A stretch of DNA of 64,000 nucleotides from an uncultured Pelagibacteraceae bacterium (GTDB taxonomy: Bacteria > Pseudomonadota > Alphaproteobacteria > Pelagibacterales > Pelagibacteraceae), in NCBI GenBank assembly GCA_902571015.1, contig CACGAC010000003.1, positions 103,313-167,312 of the forward strand, in the 5' to 3' direction. The position numbers were made by a program, and so were the translations under genes. Of the stretch, positions 31,192 to 39,056 are shown piece after piece; within the stretch, counting starts at the first letter, position 1; each line of letters starts with the position of its first letter. Under the pieces are notes generated by a model, which was not told the origin of the DNA, did not search any database, and was given only the letters and a program-made list of their open reading frames with translations.

Positions 31192-34100
31192 TATAATTTT
31201 GTCGGCATTGGTCTATCTTTATCAATTTGATACTTCTTTATTGCCTCTTGAGCGTATTTAGATGCAATTAATTGTTCTTTAGCTAAAACACTTAGTCCAT
31301 ATGCAACGACATGTTCTTTATCAACCTCAAAGAACTTCCTCAAATTTTTTCTGGTATCACTTCGACCAAATCCATCTGTTCCTAACGAGTAAAAGCTCTT
31401 GTTGATATAGGGTCTAATTTGGTCTGAATTCATCCTCATATAATCTGACGCAGCCAAAATTGGACCTTCAGTTTTGCCTAAACAGCTTTCAACATATGAT
31501 TTTTTCGGTTCTTTTTCAGGATTTAATAAATTATATCTTTCTACCTCTAAGCCATCTCTTCTTAATTCATTGAAACTAGTTACGCTCCAAACTTCACTAT
31601 CAATTTGATATTCCTTTTGTAGAATCTCCGCACCAGCTATCATTTCTCTTAAAATTGTGCCTGATCCTAGAAATTGAATTTTGGTTTTTTTATGTTTGTT
31701 AAATTCTTTAATTTTATACATTCCTTTTAAAATGCCTTCTTCACATGATTTTTCAGTCGGCATAGCAGGATGAGGATAATTTTCGTTCATTGTTGTGATA
31801 TAATAGAAAATATTCTCTTTCTTCTCGTGCATTCTTTTCAATCCTTCTCTAAAAATTGTTGCTAGTTCATAATGAAATGTTGGATCATAGGACTTACAAT
31901 TTGGAATAGTTGATGCCATTAAATGACTATGTCCATCTTGATGTTGTAAACCTTCTCCTGCCAATGTTGTTCTCCCAGCGGTAGCACCAATTAAAAATCC
32001 TCTTGATTGACTGTCTGCTCCCGCCCAAGCAAAGTCACCTATTCTTTGAAAACCAAACATTGAGTAAAAAAGATATATAGGGATCATTTCAATATCATGA
32101 TTTGTGTATGAAGTGCCTGCAGCAATCCATGAAGACATTGCACCTGCCTCATTAATTCCTTCCTCCAGAACTTGTCCACTTTTTTCTTCTCTATATGAAC
32201 TTAATTGTGCAGAGTCCTCAGGTTCATATTTTTGTCCTTCGTGAGCATAAATACCAATTTTTTGAAAAAAACCCTCCATACCAAATGTTCTCGCCTCATC
32301 AGGAATAATTGGTACTAATCTTGGAGCAACATTTTTATCTCTCAGAAGGTTAGTAAGCATTCTTACTAATGCCATTGTAGTAGACATTTCTTTTTTTCCG
32401 GTTGATTCTTTCATGTTATCAAAAATGTTTTTTGGAGGAGCTTTAATGGGTTTTGCATAAGTAGTTCTCTCTGGGATAAATCCTCCTAATTGAAGTCTTC
32501 TTTCTTTAATATATTTTATTTCAGGTGAGTTTTGGTCTGGTTTATAATATTCAATATTTTGCACCTGTTTATCGGTTAGAGGAACATCAAACCTGTCTCT
32601 GTAATACATCAAATCGTCTATATCTAATTTTTTAGTTTGATGTGTTGTATTTACACTCTCACCACTTTTGCCCATTCCATAACCTTTTATAGTTTTGGCA
32701 ATTACAACTGTGGGGCTTCCAGTATTTTTTGAGGCTTTATCATAAGCTGCAAAAACTTTGTGAGGATCATGTCCACCTCTATTCAATCTCCATATATCTT
32801 TGTCTGAAAGGCTTGAGATTAATTCTTTAGTTTCAGGATATTTGCCAAAAAACTTTTCTCGCACATAAGCTCCATCTCTTGCTTTCATTGCCTGATATTC
32901 ACCGTCGACAGTTTCATTCATAACTTTAATTAAATGACCAGTTTTATCATTAGCCAGTAACGGATCCCAATAAGAACCCCAAATTACTTTAATTACATTC
33001 CATCCAGCTCCTCTGAAAATACCTTCTAATTCTTGTATGATTTTTCCATTACCCCTCACAGGTCCGTCCAATCTTTGAAGGTTACAATTGATCACGAATA
33101 TTAAATTATCTAATTTTTCTCTTGCTGCTAAACCAATTGCCCCTAAAGACTCTGGTTCATCCATTTCCCCGTCTCCTAAAAAAGCCCACACTTTTCTTCT
33201 CTCATCTTTGATTAGACCTCTATTAATCAAATATTTCATATATCTTGCTTGATAGATAGCCAACATTGGTCCTAAACCCATTGAGACTGTTGGAAATTGC
33301 CAAAAGTTTGGCATCAACCAAGGATGAGGATAAGATGATAAACCTCCTGGATTAACTTCTTGTCTAAAACTGTCTAATTGTTTTTCATTAAGTCTTCCCT
33401 CAAGAAATGCTCTTGCGTACATACCTGGAGCGCTATGTCCTTGAAAATAAATCAAATCTCCCCCAAATTTATTATTTTTTGCCCTCCAAAAATGATTCAT
33501 TCCTACATCATAAAGCGTAGCTGCTGATGCAAATGTCCCAATATGTCCTCCAAGTTCAGGAAATTTTTTATTTGCTCTAACAACCATTGCTGCAGAATTC
33601 CATCTTATCAATGACCGAATTCTTCTCTCAATATTTTGATCACCGTTTGATTTTTTCTCCTCATTTACTGGAATTGTATTGATATAGGGTGTGTTTTGAG
33701 TGTAGGGAATATTTGCACCCTCCATATAAGCTTTATTTATTAATTCCTTTATTAAATAATGAGCTCTTTGATTTCCATCTTTTTCAATCACTGCAGAGAG
33801 TGAATCTAACCACTCATTTGTTTCTAATGGATCAATATCACCATCATTAACTACTTGAATTATTTCTGATTTTTTTCTCTCAACATTATTTGTATGAATG
33901 ATTTGCTCTTGTTTTTTTTCTAATGATTTTTCTGCCTCTTTAATCAAATTTTCAGTGTCTTTTGGAATAGTTTTTGCTGAAGAATGTTTTTCATTTACAC
34001 CTGAAATACTCAGAATTAAATCACCTTTTGAAACTTTATCACCTACTTTAACTTTAATTGTTTCAATAGTACCCGACAAAATTGAGGGTATTTCAACACT

Positions 34101-34229
34101 AGATTTATCACTTTCTATTGTAACTACTGGATCATTTTTAGAAATTTTTTGGCCTTCTTTGACAAGCAATTCAATGACCTCTACGTTTTCAAAGTCACCT
34201 ATATCAGGAACTAATAGTTTTTCGCTCAT
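31191..34229 (-). CDS. aceE: pyruvate dehydrogenase E1 (homodimeric type) with N-terminal lipoyl domain
   Basis: A 1012-aa protein, about 125 residues longer than E. coli AceE. Residues 1-77 form a lipoyl domain (K42 in ESDKSSVEIP), followed by a charged linker to about 125. A complete homodimeric E1 follows: GGHIGTFASAATLYDVGMNHFW, FQGHSAPGMYARAFLEGRL, the thiamine diphosphate motif GDGEMDEPE at 352-360 with N381, and the later GMEGFFQKIGIYAHEGQKY. It decarboxylates pyruvate and acetylates lipoate. The lipoyl fusion to a homodimeric E1 is unusual. Alphaproteobacterial E1-beta (PdhB) often carries such a domain. E3 is not in the window. Confidence 0.95.
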   Translation of the reverse strand: MSEKLLVPDIGDFENVEVIELLVKEGQKISKNDPVVTIESDKSSVEIPSILSGTIETIKVKVGDKVSKGDLILSISGVNEKHSSAKTIPKDTENLIKEAEKSLEKKQEQIIHTNNVERKKSEIIQVVNDGDIDPLETNEWLDSLSAVIEKDGNQRAHYLIKELINKAYMEGANIPYTQNTPYINTIPVNEEKKSNGDQNIERRIRSLIRWNSAAMVVRANKKFPELGGHIGTFASAATLYDVGMNHFWRAKNNKFGGDLIYFQGHSAPGMYARAFLEGRLNEKQLDSFRQEVNPGGLSSYPHPWLMPNFWQFPTVSMGLGPMLAIYQARYMKYLINRGLIKDERRKVWAFLGDGEMDEPESLGAIGLAAREKLDNLIFVINCNLQRLDGPVRGNGKIIQELEGIFRGAGWNVIKVIWGSYWDPLLANDKTGHLIKVMNETVDGEYQAMKARDGAYVREKFFGKYPETKELISSLSDKDIWRLNRGGHDPHKVFAAYDKASKNTGSPTVVIAKTIKGYGMGKSGESVNTTHQTKKLDIDDLMYYRDRFDVPLTDKQVQNIEYYKPDQNSPEIKYIKERRLQLGGFIPERTTYAKPIKAPPKNIFDNMKESTGKKEMSTTMALVRMLTNLLRDKNVAPRLVPIIPDEARTFGMEGFFQKIGIYAHEGQKYEPEDSAQLSSYREEKSGQVLEEGINEAGAMSSWIAAGTSYTNHDIEMIPIYLFYSMFGFQRIGDFAWAGADSQSRGFLIGATAGRTTLAGEGLQHQDGHSHLMASTIPNCKSYDPTFHYELATIFREGLKRMHEKKENIFYYITTMNENYPHPAMPTEKSCEEGILKGMYKIKEFNKHKKTKIQFLGSGTILREMIAGAEILQKEYQIDSEVWSVTSFNELRRDGLEVERYNLLNPEKEPKKSYVESCLGKTEGPILAASDYMRMNSDQIRPYINKSFYSLGTDGFGRSDTRKNLRKFFEVDKEHVVAYGLSVLAKEQLIASKYAQEAIKKYQIDKDRPMPTKL

Positions 34230-34328
34230 TTAATATTAGATCTTATACACTATATAATTTTACTTAATTGCTAATTTTAACACATTCTGCTCAATTTTTT
34301 GACATTCTTCTGAAGTATCCTTTAAAAA

Positions 34329-34445
34329 ATGATTAAAAAGTTATTAAATACACTCTTGCAACCAAAAGAAAGCACTTACATTGATGCTAAAATTTGGATA
34401 CAAAAAATTCTACTTGAAGAGAAATTTAAAAAAATTAATTCTTAA
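34329..34445 (+). CDS. possible 38-aa small protein
   Basis: A 38-codon ATG reading frame on the plus strand (starts MIKKLLNTLLQP, ends EEKFKKINS), in the 212-base gap between E1 and the thiolase. Its last bases overlap the thiolase stop by 4. Composition is amphipathic, with Leu/Ile and Lys. No ribosome site is clear and no family is recognised; it may be chance. Confidence 0.25.
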   Translation: MIKKLLNTLLQPKESTYIDAKIWIQKILLEEKFKKINS

Positions 34446-35617
34446 ATTCTCTCAACACATATGGCTATGCCCATTCCACCACCTATGCATAGTGTAGCGC
34501 AACCTTTATCTTTTTTCTGTTTTATCATTTCATGAATGAGAGTGACTAATATTCTGGCACCTGATGCTCCTATGGGATGGCCTAAAGCTATAGCTCCTCC
34601 ATTAACATTAACTTTTTTCTCATCAATATTTAATTCACGTATTACCGCAATACTTTGAGCAGCAAAAGCCTCATTAATTTCAAAAAGATCTATATCATTC
34701 AAATTCCATTTTGCTTTTTTGGCAGCTTGACGAACAGCTCCTATTGGTCCTAACCCCATTAAGGATGGATCTACTCCAACAGATGACCATGAAACAATTT
34801 TTACCAAAGGTCGTAATGACTTTTTTTGCGCTTCCTCCAATGTAGTCATCAGTAATGCAGCTGCTCCATCATTTATACCGGAAGAGTTACCAGGTGTAAC
34901 AGTCCCTTTTTTTAAAAAGACAGTTTTCAATTTTTTCAAATCATCAATTTTTAGTCCATTCCTGGGATGTTCGTCTTTTATAAGATAACTACCACTTTGT
35001 ATTATCTTTACTAATTCATTATCAAATTTATTTTCTCTAATAGCAATTTCAGTTTTTTGTTGTGAATTTAAAGCAAATTCATCTTGTTTTTCTCTTGTAA
35101 TTTTAAATTTTTTTGCAACATTTTCAGCGGTTAAACCCATATGATAATTATAGAATGCATCTAACAAGCCATCAGTTATCATAGTATCTTTTAATTCTTC
35201 AGTTGAAATTTTTTTTTTATTTCTAAAAAAAATTGAATGATGCGATGCAGACATATTTTCTTGACCACCAGCAATTACATACTTTGACTCTCCTAATTTT
35301 ATAGAATGAAAACCAGAAACAACTGCTCTCAGGCCTGAGCCACATACTTGATTTATTAAGTAAGCTGGTTTTGAAAATGGTATACCCGCATTTATTGAAG
35401 CTTGTCTTGCTGGATTTTGTCCATTACCAGCCGTTAATACTTGACCCATAATTACTTGATCAATTTTTTCTTTATTACATTTTGCTTCCTTTAAAATTTC
35501 TTTAATAATTATAGATCCTAGAATGTCAGCTTTAATATCTTTTAATGATCCATTGAATGTTCCAATTGGAGTTCTTAATGCACTGACAATGACTACTTCG
35601 TTAAGACTATTTATCAT
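34442..35617 (-). CDS. acetyl-CoA C-acetyltransferase (thiolase)
   Basis: A 391-aa biosynthetic-type thiolase joining two acetyl-CoA to acetoacetyl-CoA, or the reverse. The nucleophile is C92 in NQVCGSGLRAVV, and the second site has GGAIALGHPIGASG with the His, ending with the C in GCATLCIGGGMGIA. The ATG at 35617 was chosen: the longer in-frame ORF to 35764 runs antisense through tRNA-Arg and its first residues are translation of tRNA. atoB/phaA-like; no reductase (phaB) or polymerase (phaC) neighbour. Confidence 0.93.
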   Translation of the reverse strand: MINSLNEVVIVSALRTPIGTFNGSLKDIKADILGSIIIKEILKEAKCNKEKIDQVIMGQVLTAGNGQNPARQASINAGIPFSKPAYLINQVCGSGLRAVVSGFHSIKLGESKYVIAGGQENMSASHHSIFFRNKKKISTEELKDTMITDGLLDAFYNYHMGLTAENVAKKFKITREKQDEFALNSQQKTEIAIRENKFDNELVKIIQSGSYLIKDEHPRNGLKIDDLKKLKTVFLKKGTVTPGNSSGINDGAAALLMTTLEEAQKKSLRPLVKIVSWSSVGVDPSLMGLGPIGAVRQAAKKAKWNLNDIDLFEINEAFAAQSIAVIRELNIDEKKVNVNGGAIALGHPIGASGARILVTLIHEMIKQKKDKGCATLCIGGGMGIAICVERI

Positions 35618-35685
35618 AAAATCTAAATTAAACTTATTATTAAAATACACTAAATATTGATATACAATAATCAATAAAAAATTAT

Positions 35686-35763
35686 GGACCAGTAGCTTCA
35701 ATTGGATAGAGCGCATCGCTACGGACGGTGAGGTTGAGAGTTCGAGTCTTTCCTGGTCCACCA
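35686..35763 (+). tRNA. tRNA-Arg(ACG)
   Basis: A 78-nt tRNA on the plus strand. The acceptor arm GGACCAG pairs with CTGGTCC, then discriminator A and encoded CCA (35761-35763). The anticodon is ACG in a TCGCT-ACG-GACGG loop, needing tadA deamination to ICG for wobble. The T arm reads GAGAGTTCGAGTCTTTC. Its 3' end faces the carbamoyltransferase cassette, only 57 bases away. Confidence 0.95.
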
Positions 35764-35819
35764 TTAAGCAGGATAATAATTAAAAAAAATAATTCATCGA
35801 CTAAGTATTCAGAATTTTT

Positions 35820-37655
35820 CTAATCTAATTCGAATTCTTCAGAATAATTTTTTTTAAGATTAGAGTCTTGTTGAGATTTTTCTAAAATACAGTTTCCAAT
35901 AACTAAGTAATCTAATTCAGTTCCCATAAAACAATTAAAAGCATCTGTTGGTGAATTAACAATTGGTTCTCCTCTTACGTTAAAAGAGGTATTTACTATA
36001 ACTGGACATCCTGTTTTTTCTTTAAATTTTGAAATCAAATCATAATAACGTTTATTGGTATTCTTATTGACAGTTTGAATTCTTGCAGAATAATCAACAT
36101 GTGTAACTGCAGGGATCTCTGATCTTTTCACATTTAATTTATCAATCCCAAAAAGTTCCTTTTGTTCTTGTGTCATTTTGAATTTTTTTTTTGAATTTAT
36201 ATTTGCAACTAAAAGCATATATGGACTATCAACATTAATATCGAACCACGTTGATAAATCTTCTCTTAAAATAGAGGGTGCAAATGGTCTAAAGCTCTCT
36301 CTAAATTTTACTTTTAAATTTAAATTTTTTTGCATATTTTCAGACCTTGGATCTCCTAAAATTGACCTACTACCTAATGCTCTTGGACCAAACTCCATTC
36401 TTCCTTGAAACCAGCCAATTGCTTTTTCATCATTTAATAAATCAGAGGTCTTGCTTATTAATTCCTCATACTCAAATATCTTAAAGTTTGCTCCAATAGA
36501 TTTTAGCTCTTTTTCAATTTCTTCTTGACTAAATTCGGTTCCTAAATATGAACCTTTCATGTTATCTATTGAATTCACAGTCCTTTCATTGGTCAACTCG
36601 AGGTGCCACAACGCTAGAGCTGCTCCTAGTGCCCCTCCCGCATCTCCTGCTGCAGGCTGTATCCAGATTTGATCGAAAATTTTTTCACTAAGAATTTTAC
36701 CATTCGCAACACAATTAAGAGCAACACCTCCTGCTAAGCATAGATTCTTTATATTGTATTCCTTTCGAATTGATTTAGCTAACTTAATCATTATATCTTC
36801 TGTTACTTTTTGAATTGATGCTGCAATATCCATATGAAATTGTGTAATTTTTTCTTTTTTTGGATCACGTGGTTTTTGTGCAAACAATCTGTTAAAATGA
36901 TCATTGGTCATTGTCAATCCGGTTGCATAATTAAAGTATTTTTGATTTAACCTGAATGATCCATCTTCCTTTATATCAATCAATTTTTTAATTTTATTTT
37001 CATACACAGGGTTTCCATATGGTGCAAGACCCATTAACTTATATTCGCCACTGTTAACCTTAAAGCCCGTGTAATAGGTAAAAGCTGAATAAAGGAGTCC
37101 AAGTGAATGTGGAAAATGAATTTCTTTTTTAATTTCTAAATTATTTCCTTTTCCAACTGCTACAGTTGTTGTTGCCCATTCGCCTACACCATCAGCTGTT
37201 AGTACCACAGCTTCATCAAATGGAGATGGATAAAAAGCACTTGCGGCATGACTCAAATGATGCTCTGAAAAAAAAATATTTTTATCAGACTTATAATTTT
37301 TGTCGTGTTCTTTCAATTTATTAAATAAAAAGTTTTTTTGAAAAAGTTTCTCTTTAATCCAAAGCGGCATTGCTTTTGAGAAAGAAATAAAACCTCGTGG
37401 AGCGAAAGCAACATAAGTCTCAAGCAATCTCTCAAATTTTAAAAAAGGTTTTTCAAAAAAAACTATCTTATCAACTTCACTCAAATTTAATTTTGAATAT
37501 TTCAAAACAAATTCTACTGCATTTTTGGGATAACTTGGATCATGTTTCTTTCTTGTAAATCTTTCTTCTTGAGCGGCGGCAATAATATCGCCATCCTTCA
37601 AAATACAAGCTGCACTGTCGTGATAGAATGCAGAGATACCTAAAATTGTAGTCAC
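35820..37655 (-). CDS. NodU/CmcH/SxtI-family carbamoyltransferase
   Basis: A 611-aa O-carbamoyltransferase. The N-terminal Kae1-like domain opens LGISAFYHDSAACIL, with the metal histidines H132/H136 in the SEHHLSHAAS block and TADGVGEW. Later are GGVALNCVANGK and WFQGRMEFGPRALGSRSIL. The C-terminal YrdC-like part ends with NTSFNVRGEPIVNSPTDAF. Family members use carbamoyl phosphate and ATP to carbamoylate antibiotics, Nod factor, saxitoxin and sugar residues. GTG start at 37655, with no base between it and the DUF5989-like stop. The acceptor here could be a surface sugar. Confidence 0.9.
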   Translation of the reverse strand: MTTILGISAFYHDSAACILKDGDIIAAAQEERFTRKKHDPSYPKNAVEFVLKYSKLNLSEVDKIVFFEKPFLKFERLLETYVAFAPRGFISFSKAMPLWIKEKLFQKNFLFNKLKEHDKNYKSDKNIFFSEHHLSHAASAFYPSPFDEAVVLTADGVGEWATTTVAVGKGNNLEIKKEIHFPHSLGLLYSAFTYYTGFKVNSGEYKLMGLAPYGNPVYENKIKKLIDIKEDGSFRLNQKYFNYATGLTMTNDHFNRLFAQKPRDPKKEKITQFHMDIAASIQKVTEDIMIKLAKSIRKEYNIKNLCLAGGVALNCVANGKILSEKIFDQIWIQPAAGDAGGALGAALALWHLELTNERTVNSIDNMKGSYLGTEFSQEEIEKELKSIGANFKIFEYEELISKTSDLLNDEKAIGWFQGRMEFGPRALGSRSILGDPRSENMQKNLNLKVKFRESFRPFAPSILREDLSTWFDINVDSPYMLLVANINSKKKFKMTQEQKELFGIDKLNVKRSEIPAVTHVDYSARIQTVNKNTNKRYYDLISKFKEKTGCPVIVNTSFNVRGEPIVNSPTDAFNCFMGTELDYLVIGNCILEKSQQDSNLKKNYSEEFELD

Positions 37656-37805
37656 TTAAAAAATTGTATAAATAAATGGAGCTATTGCTGAACCTTGTGT
37701 CAAAACTATTAACCCTCCAAATAATGCAAGTATAATTATTATTGGTAAAAGCCAATATTTTTTTCTTACTCTTAAAAATTCCCAAAATTCTTTTACAAAA
37801 TCCAT
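37656..37805 (-). CDS. DUF5989-like small membrane protein (SxtK-like)
   Basis: A 49-aa protein, shorter than usual ORF cutoffs. N-terminus MDFVKEFWEFLRVRKKYWLL is amphipathic with the WxFLRxRKKYW signature; a single helix PIIIILALFGGLIVL spans the membrane, followed by TQGSAIAPFIYTIF. This is the DUF5989 pattern, small proteins that accompany carbamoyltransferases; SxtK of saxitoxin clusters resembles it. The start at 37805 lies 1 base before the SxtJ-like stop and its own stop abuts the carbamoyltransferase. A longer ORF 37540-37785 in another frame is a shadow. Confidence 0.8.
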   Translation of the reverse strand: MDFVKEFWEFLRVRKKYWLLPIIIILALFGGLIVLTQGSAIAPFIYTIF

Positions 37806-37806
37806 T

Positions 37807-38175
37807 TCAAAATTGATTTTTCATTATACTTTTAGAGCCCTTTTTTTCAATCCAATATGATTTATTATCATCAAACTTCAGATTAAGTAAATCTTTTCTT
37901 AACATTCTCATTATTAAACCTATTGGTGAAACTACTAAAAAGAAAATTAGTCCCATGATGAGTGGTGACATTACCCTACCTAACAATATTCCAAACTTAG
38001 ACCAAAGTCTATTAAGTGGTGTTAAAATTTTAGAGTTCAATAAACCCAATAATAAAAAAATAATAGAAATAACAAGAGACCATATTCTTAAGTCCCCATC
38101 ATTTTTTAATGGAAAAATAGCTATAATAAAAAATACTATAAAAAAAACTATCCCAAAACTTCTGTTTGTACTCAT
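37807..38175 (-). CDS. SxtJ-family membrane protein
   Basis: A 122-aa membrane protein. Three to four hydrophobic segments are visible: FGIVFFIVFFIIAIFPL, WSLVISIIFLLLGLL and VMSPLIMGLIFFLVVSPIGLIM. The loop PLNRLWSKFGILLG between the second and third is the mark of SxtJ-like proteins. The C-terminus (RMLRKDLLNL... WIEK) is charged and presumably cytoplasmic. It precedes the DUF5989-like and carbamoyltransferase genes in one tight transcription unit. Function unknown; a membrane partner for the carbamoyltransferase is likely. Confidence 0.82.
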   Translation of the reverse strand: MSTNRSFGIVFFIVFFIIAIFPLKNDGDLRIWSLVISIIFLLLGLLNSKILTPLNRLWSKFGILLGRVMSPLIMGLIFFLVVSPIGLIMRMLRKDLLNLKFDDNKSYWIEKKGSKSIMKNQF

Positions 38176-38326
38176 AATTTTTAAATATTTAAATTTATAT
38201 AATAAATCATAAAATTTTGTAATTCACTAAAGAAATATGAGTACTTCAATTATGATAAAATTTCATTGATAATTTTTGTCTATGAGACTTAAAAATATAA
38301 ACATTAAAAAATAGTTCTTGTTTATA

Positions 38327-38473
38327 TTGAAAAGATTTACTTTATGGTTATTGTATCTATTAAATATTTCTACAATGATTAAATGGTTAATAAATTCTTC
38401 ACTTCAAAATTCGGTAGTGTATTTCTTTATAATTATATTCATAATACTAATATTACTAAGTTTTATTTTATAG
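38327..38473 (+). CDS. possible small membrane peptide
   Basis: A TTG-started frame of 48 residues (ATG alternative at 38375, 32 residues). It reads two hydrophobic segments: FTLWLLYLLNIS and, after MIKWLINSSLQ, a nearly pure Ile/Phe/Leu helix SVVYFFIIIFIILILLSFIL. The stop is 4 bases before the thioesterase ATG. This lies in the otherwise gene-free 38176-38477. AT-rich DNA easily gives such frames, so this is weak. Confidence 0.3.
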   Translation: MKRFTLWLLYLLNISTMIKWLINSSLQNSVVYFFIIIFIILILLSFIL

Positions 38474-38477
38474 ATAA

Positions 38478-38882
38478 ATGTCAGACAAATTTGAACAAAT
38501 AAGTTTACATCAAGGTTTTATGAAACATAATGGTGGCGTTATGTTTAGAAATATCTCAGAAAATGAATATGAATTTAAATCAATAATTAATGAAAATCAT
38601 TTAAATGCTGCAGGAATAACACATGGAGGATACTTGGCCGCTTTGATAGATGCTGGAGCAGGAACAGCAGCACACCGTAGTGTCCAAAATGCACCGTGTG
38701 TAACAATTTCGTTGGATCTTAAATATATCGGCGCTTCAAAAATTGGTGATGAAATTATAGGAAATGTTAAAATTTTAAAAAAAACAAAAACTTTAGTATT
38801 TTTATTTTGTGAATTAAAATGTAATGACAAAATTATTACATCTGCATCTGGAGTTTGGAAAATTCTTAAAATAAAGTCTTAA
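38478..38882 (+). CDS. PaaI-family hotdog thioesterase
   Basis: A 134-aa acyl-CoA thioesterase of the hotdog fold. The AGITHGGYLAALIDAGAGTAAHR run holds the family HGG and acidic residues. SLDLKYIGASKIGDEIIGNVKIL forms the second strand set. Family members hydrolyse phenylacetyl- or medium-chain acyl-CoA to spare CoA. Substrate not predictable. The palindrome AAAGTCTT-AAGACTTT straddles its stop (38873-38888). Confidence 0.82.
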   Translation: MSDKFEQISLHQGFMKHNGGVMFRNISENEYEFKSIINENHLNAAGITHGGYLAALIDAGAGTAAHRSVQNAPCVTISLDLKYIGASKIGDEIIGNVKILKKTKTLVFLFCELKCNDKIITSASGVWKILKIKS

Positions 38883-38888
38883 GACTTT
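38873..38888. repeat. perfect palindrome over the thioesterase stop
   Basis: AAAGTCTTAAGACTTT is fully self-complementary (16 bases) and includes the TAA stop. It could form a hairpin of six base pairs with a TTAA loop. No T tract follows, so its role as terminator is uncertain. Confidence 0.4.
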
Positions 38889-38965
38889 AGGTTTGATAGT
38901 AATTTGGAAAATAAATCATATTATGTTAAACTAAATATCTTAAGAACCATAAATGAGAACTTTTT

Positions 38966-39003
38966 ATAGGGCGATTCGGTCATGTTTTAGCCTATTTTTG
39001 TTC
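38966..39003 (+). terminator. hairpin followed by T-rich tract
   Basis: Arms ATAGG(G)C and GCCTAT with one bulged G and a 17-base loop, followed by TTTTTGTTC. This may be a rho-independent terminator for the thioesterase or an attenuator in the leader of the helicase gene, about 55 bases before its start. Confidence 0.4.
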
Positions 39004-39056
39004 TTTATGAGTAACTACATCTTGTAGGTAAAATATTGAATATACCAAAGATAGAA

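Noticed and set aside
35618..35764. N-terminal extension of the thiolase reading frame
   Set aside because: It is antisense to tRNA-Arg, and its first residues are tRNA sequence. The ATG at 35617 gives the normal thiolase start.
37540..37785. 81-codon minus frame over the carbamoyltransferase start
   Set aside because: It overlaps the carbamoyltransferase and the DUF5989-like gene in another frame and lacks family features.
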